Positions 4,873 through 7,826 of a stretch of 7,826 nucleotides of DNA are shown piece by piece (position 1 is the first letter of the stretch; each line of letters starts with the position of its first letter). A program made the position numbers and the translations under genes. A model generated the notes under the pieces. It searched no databases. It was not told where the DNA came from and saw nothing but the letters and a program-made list of their open reading frames with translations. The DNA comes from DASUSF01 sp036375275. GTDB lineage: Bacteria; Pseudomonadota; Alphaproteobacteria; Geminicoccales; Geminicoccaceae. The stretch covers positions 1-7,826 of the forward strand of contig DASUSF010000375.1 of NCBI GenBank assembly GCA_036375275.1, written 5' to 3'.

Positions 4873-6332
4873 GAGGCCAGGGCGGCGGCGGCGATCTCGG
4901 CCTGGTCGAGCAACGGGCCCGGCAGCAGGCAGAAGGCGACGTTGAAGATCGCGGTGGCGCCCGTGATCAGGGCGATCTCCCGGGCGATCGGCTGGTCGAA
5001 GCTGTCCTCGGGCTCGTCGAAGTACATGAGCTTGACGATCCTGAGGTAATAGTAGGCGCCGACCACGCTCGCCAGCACCCCGATGACCGCGAGCGGGGTC
5101 AGGCCGGCCTCGATCGCCGCCATGAACACGTAGAGCTTGGCGAAGAACCCGGCGAGCGGCGGGATCCCGGCCAGCGAGAACATGAACACCGCGAGCGCGG
5201 CGGCGAGCATCGGCTGGGTCTTGGCGAGCCCGGCCAGGTCGTTCACGCCCTCGACCGGGGTGCCGTGGCGGCGGAGCGCCAGGAGGCAGCCGAAGGTCCC
5301 GACGGTCATGGCGAGGTAGATCGCCATGTAGACCAGCACCGCGTAGACGCCTCCTGCGGTTCCGGCGGCGAGGCCGACCAGGGCGTACCCGACGTGCCCG
5401 ATGCTGGAGTAGGCGAGCAGGCGCTTGAAGTTGTTCTGGCCGATCGCGGCGAAGGCGCCGAGCAGCATCGAGGCGACCGCGACGAACACCATGATCTGCT
5501 GCCACTCGCCGACCCACTCGCCGAACGGCTGGTAGAAGACGCGGAGCGTGAGGCCGATCGCGGCGACCTTGGGCGCGGCGGCGAGGAACGCGGTGACCGG
5601 GGTCGGCGCGCCCTCGTACACGTCCGGCGTCCACATGTGAAACGGCACGGCGGCGAGCTTGAACGCCAGGCCCGCGGCGATGAACACGAGCCCGACGATC
5701 GCGCCGGCGCCGATCTCCACCCCCGCCTCCGGCGCGCCGCCGACCAGGAGGCCGAGGCCGTCGAAGGACAGCGTGCCGGTGAAGCCGTAGACCAGCGAGC
5801 AGCCGTAGAGCAGGAGCCCGGAGGCGAGCGCGCCGAGCACGAAGTACTTGAGCCCGGCCTCGGCCGAGCGGGTCTGATCGCGGTGGAACGCGGTCATCAC
5901 GTAGAGCGCGAGGCTCTGCAGCTCGAGCGCGAGGTAGAGCGCCAGCAGGCTGTTCGCCGAGATCATCAGCAGCATGCCGAGGGTCGCGAGCAGCGCCAGG
6001 ATCGAGAACTCGAAGCGGTGGATCCCGGCGTCCTCGAGGAAGCCCGGCGACATGATCAGGCAGAGGCCGGCGCCCAGCAGCACCAGCACCTTCAGGTAGA
6101 CGGCGAAGCCGTCGGAGACGAAATGGCCGTCGAAGGTGACCGCGGGCGCCGCCCCGCTGAACACGACCAGAAAGAGGGCCACCACCAGCGCCATGATCGC
6201 GAGGCTGTCGACCAGGCGGGTGCCGTCCCGCTTGCCGTCGCCGAAGGCTCCGACCATGAGGAGGGCGAGCGCGGCCCCGGCCAGGAAGATCTCGGTGATG
6301 GCGGGGGCGAAATCGTACACGGGGCTCTCCAC
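4869..6332 (-). CDS. nuoN: NADH-quinone oxidoreductase subunit N
   Basis: 487 residues, a typical length. This is an antiporter-like membrane subunit of respiratory complex I, one of three (L, M, N) that move protons across the inner membrane as NADH reduces quinone. It is very hydrophobic, consistent with about 14 helices. Key charged residues are present: Glu137 in the LALELQSLALY helix, Lys225 in FKLAAVPFHMWTPD (224-237), Lys255 in AAPKVAAIG, and Lys399 in GFFAKLYVF. These correspond to the proton-path residues described for E. coli NuoN. AYSSIGHVGYAL at 307-318 is also characteristic. The start is taken as GTG at 6332, four bases after the nuoM stop. No clear ribosome binding site is seen, and a second GTG four codons later is an alternative. 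It is the last nuo gene. Confidence 0.95.
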   Translation of the reverse strand: MESPVYDFAPAITEIFLAGAALALLMVGAFGDGKRDGTRLVDSLAIMALVVALFLVVFSGAAPAVTFDGHFVSDGFAVYLKVLVLLGAGLCLIMSPGFLEDAGIHRFEFSILALLATLGMLLMISANSLLALYLALELQSLALYVMTAFHRDQTRSAEAGLKYFVLGALASGLLLYGCSLVYGFTGTLSFDGLGLLVGGAPEAGVEIGAGAIVGLVFIAAGLAFKLAAVPFHMWTPDVYEGAPTPVTAFLAAAPKVAAIGLTLRVFYQPFGEWVGEWQQIMVFVAVASMLLGAFAAIGQNNFKRLLAYSSIGHVGYALVGLAAGTAGGVYAVLVYMAIYLAMTVGTFGCLLALRRHGTPVEGVNDLAGLAKTQPMLAAALAVFMFSLAGIPPLAGFFAKLYVFMAAIEAGLTPLAVIGVLASVVGAYYYLRIVKLMYFDEPEDSFDQPIAREIALITGATAIFNVAFCLLPGPLLDQAEIAAAALAS

Positions 6333-6336
6333 GGCG

Positions 6337-7826
6337 TCAGCGGGCCGCGAGGTCGGAGGGCGAGGTCGACGCGGCGACGTGGGCGAGCAGCTGGTCGACC
6401 GAGGCCGCCATCGGGTCGAGGAACAGCGCCGGGTAGATGCCCATCAGCAGGACCAGCACGACTAGCGGCGCGAACGCCGCGATCTCATGGCCGCGGAGGT
6501 CGCGGATGGTCTTGAGGTGCTCCTGGACGAGACCGCCGAAGATCACCCGCCGGTAGAGCCAGAGCATGTAGGCGGCGCCGAGCACCATGCCGGTCGCGGC
6601 GAAGGCCGCGACCCAGGCGTTGATCTGGAACACCCCGATCAGGACCAGGACCTCGCCGACGAACCCGGAGGTGCCCGGCAGCGCCACGGAAGCCAGCATG
6701 AACAGCATGAAGGTGGAGGCGTAGAGCGGCATCCGCTCGGCCAGCCCGCCGTAGCTCGCGATCTCGCGGCTGTGGATCCGGTCGTAGACCACGCCCACGC
6801 ACATGAAGAGCGCGGCGCTGACCAGCCCGTGGCTCAGCATCTGCACGATCGAGCCCTGGATGCCGAGCGGGTTGAGGGTGAAGATGCCGATCGTCACGAT
6901 GCCCATGTGGGCGACCGAGGAGTAGGCGATCAGCTTCTTCATGTCGTGCTGCATCAGCGCGACCAGGGAGGTGTAGACGATCGCGACGATCGAGAGCGCC
7001 CAGATCAGGGGCGTGAAGTAGATCGAGGCGTCGGGCAGCATCGGCAGCGAGAAGCGGAGGAAGCCGTAGCCGCCGAGCTTCAGGAGCACGGCGGCGAGGA
7101 CCACCGAGCCCGCGGTCGGCGCCTCGACGTGGGCGTCCGGCAGCCAGGTGTGGAAGGGCCACATCGGCACCTTGACCGCGAACGAGACGAACTTCGCGAG
7201 CCACAGCCACTTCTGCAGCCCGGGGTCGAAGTCCGCCTGCATCATGGCCGGGATGTCGGTGGTGCCGGCCTCGAGGTACATGACCAGGATCGCGACCAGG
7301 AACAGCACCGAGCCGAGCAGGGTGTACAGGAAGAACTTGAACGCCGAGTAGATCCGCCGCGGCCCGCCCCAGATCCCGATGATGAGGAACATCGGGATCA
7401 GGATGCCTTCGAAGAAGAGATAGAAGAGGATCACGTCGAGCGCGGAGAACACGCCGACCATGAAGGTTTCCATGACCAGGAAGGCGACCATGTACTCCTT
7501 GACCCGGACCTTGACCGACTCCCAGCTGACGACGACGCAGATCAGCGTGGTCAGGGTGCTCAGCAGGACGAGGAAGAGCGAGATGCCATCGACGCCGACG
7601 TGGTAGTTGACGTCCAGATTGCCGAGCCACGCCGCCCGCTCGATCAGCTGGAAGCCGGGATTCGTACTGTCGAAGTTGGCCCAGATCAGGAGCGACAGCA
7701 GGAAGGTGATGCCGGCCGTCCAGAGCGCCACGCTCTTGGCGTTCTGGGCGACCACCTCCTCGTCGCCCTTGATCATCAGGATGAAGCCGGCGCCGACCAG
7801 CGGCAGGAAGATCACCAGCGAGAGCA
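6337..7826 (-). CDS. nuoM: NADH-quinone oxidoreductase subunit M, partial at the 5' end (right edge)
   Basis: About 495 residues are visible. The frame is open through the window edge: the codons before the GTG at 7815 read Leu-Ser-Leu, giving LSLVIFLPLVG, the usual start region of alphaproteobacterial NuoM. So that GTG is an internal valine, and only a few N-terminal residues are missing. It is the antiporter-like proton-pumping subunit of complex I in the inner membrane. Counting from Val (GTG 7815) as residue 1, conserved charged residues are Glu136 in YLFFEGILIPMF, Lys215 in FAVKVPMWPFHTWLPDAH, Lys246 in LLKLGGYGFLRF, and Glu388 in PGTSGFVGEVLVL. These match the proton-channel residues known from E. 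coli NuoM. LIAYSSVAHMG at 295-305 is also typical. nuoL and the rest of the operon should lie beyond the right edge. Confidence 0.96.
   Translation of the reverse strand, partial: LSLVIFLPLVGAGFILMIKGDEEVVAQNAKSVALWTAGITFLLSLLIWANFDSTNPGFQLIERAAWLGNLDVNYHVGVDGISLFLVLLSTLTTLICVVVSWESVKVRVKEYMVAFLVMETFMVGVFSALDVILFYLFFEGILIPMFLIIGIWGGPRRIYSAFKFFLYTLLGSVLFLVAILVMYLEAGTTDIPAMMQADFDPGLQKWLWLAKFVSFAVKVPMWPFHTWLPDAHVEAPTAGSVVLAAVLLKLGGYGFLRFSLPMLPDASIYFTPLIWALSIVAIVYTSLVALMQHDMKKLIAYSSVAHMGIVTIGIFTLNPLGIQGSIVQMLSHGLVSAALFMCVGVVYDRIHSREIASYGGLAERMPLYASTFMLFMLASVALPGTSGFVGEVLVLIGVFQINAWVAAFAATGMVLGAAYMLWLYRRVIFGGLVQEHLKTIRDLRGHEIAAFAPLVVLVLLMGIYPALFLDPMAASVDQLLAHVAASTSPSDLAAR

Noticed and set aside
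3340..5049. Long plus-strand open frame (569 codons) opposite coaX, birA and nuoN
   Set aside because: Shadow frame of three real genes, with biased composition and no domain.
4873..5634. Upstream in-frame extension of birA
   Set aside because: It lies entirely over nuoN in another frame. The Arg/Pro/Ala-rich translation lacks any helix-turn-helix domain, and the GTG at the nuoN stop gives the normal ligase length.
5265..6515. Plus-strand open frame opposite nuoN and the end of nuoM, Glu/Arg/His-rich
   Set aside because: Mirror of membrane-protein codons; not a plausible folded protein and has no ribosome binding context.

Overview
The window is a high-GC stretch of a bacterial chromosome, most likely from an alphaproteobacterium. 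All convincing genes lie on the minus strand. The gene order nuoM-nuoN-birA-coaX-rnj-mce-DUF1467-proS, and the proS N-terminus (MRLSRYFL), match a conserved alphaproteobacterial block. I cannot name the genus from sequence alone.

Right part, positions 7826 to 967, read right to left: the tail of the complex I (NADH:quinone oxidoreductase) operon, made of nuoM (cut by the right edge) and nuoN. It continues with almost no gaps into birA (biotin-protein ligase without the DNA-binding domain), coaX (type III pantothenate kinase), rnj (ribonuclease J), mce (methylmalonyl-CoA epimerase) and a small two-helix membrane protein of the DUF1467 family. Gaps are 3 to 5 bases, or there is a 4-base GTGA stop/start overlap (nuoN/birA and rnj/mce). 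The seven genes therefore look like one transcription unit with translational coupling. The set combines respiration (NuoM, NuoN), cofactor supply (biotin attachment, CoA synthesis), the epimerase step of propionyl-CoA use, and RNA turnover. A 9-bp hairpin one base after the DUF1467 stop may mark the end of the unit.

Left part, positions 966 to 1: about 940 bases separate DUF1467 from proS, whose first eight codons lie at the extreme left edge. This interval contains an AT-rich island (about 556-650), a perfect DnaA-box sequence, and a well-formed minus-strand promoter-hairpin-terminator cassette (433-559). The cassette looks like a small RNA gene of roughly 93 nt, or a leader/attenuator. It is followed by a 102-codon gene for a putative exported, proline-rich protein of unknown function. 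A second promoter-like element lies just before proS.

The conserved operon is ordinary. The undescribed material is the small-RNA-like cassette and the small exported protein that sit between DUF1467 and proS.
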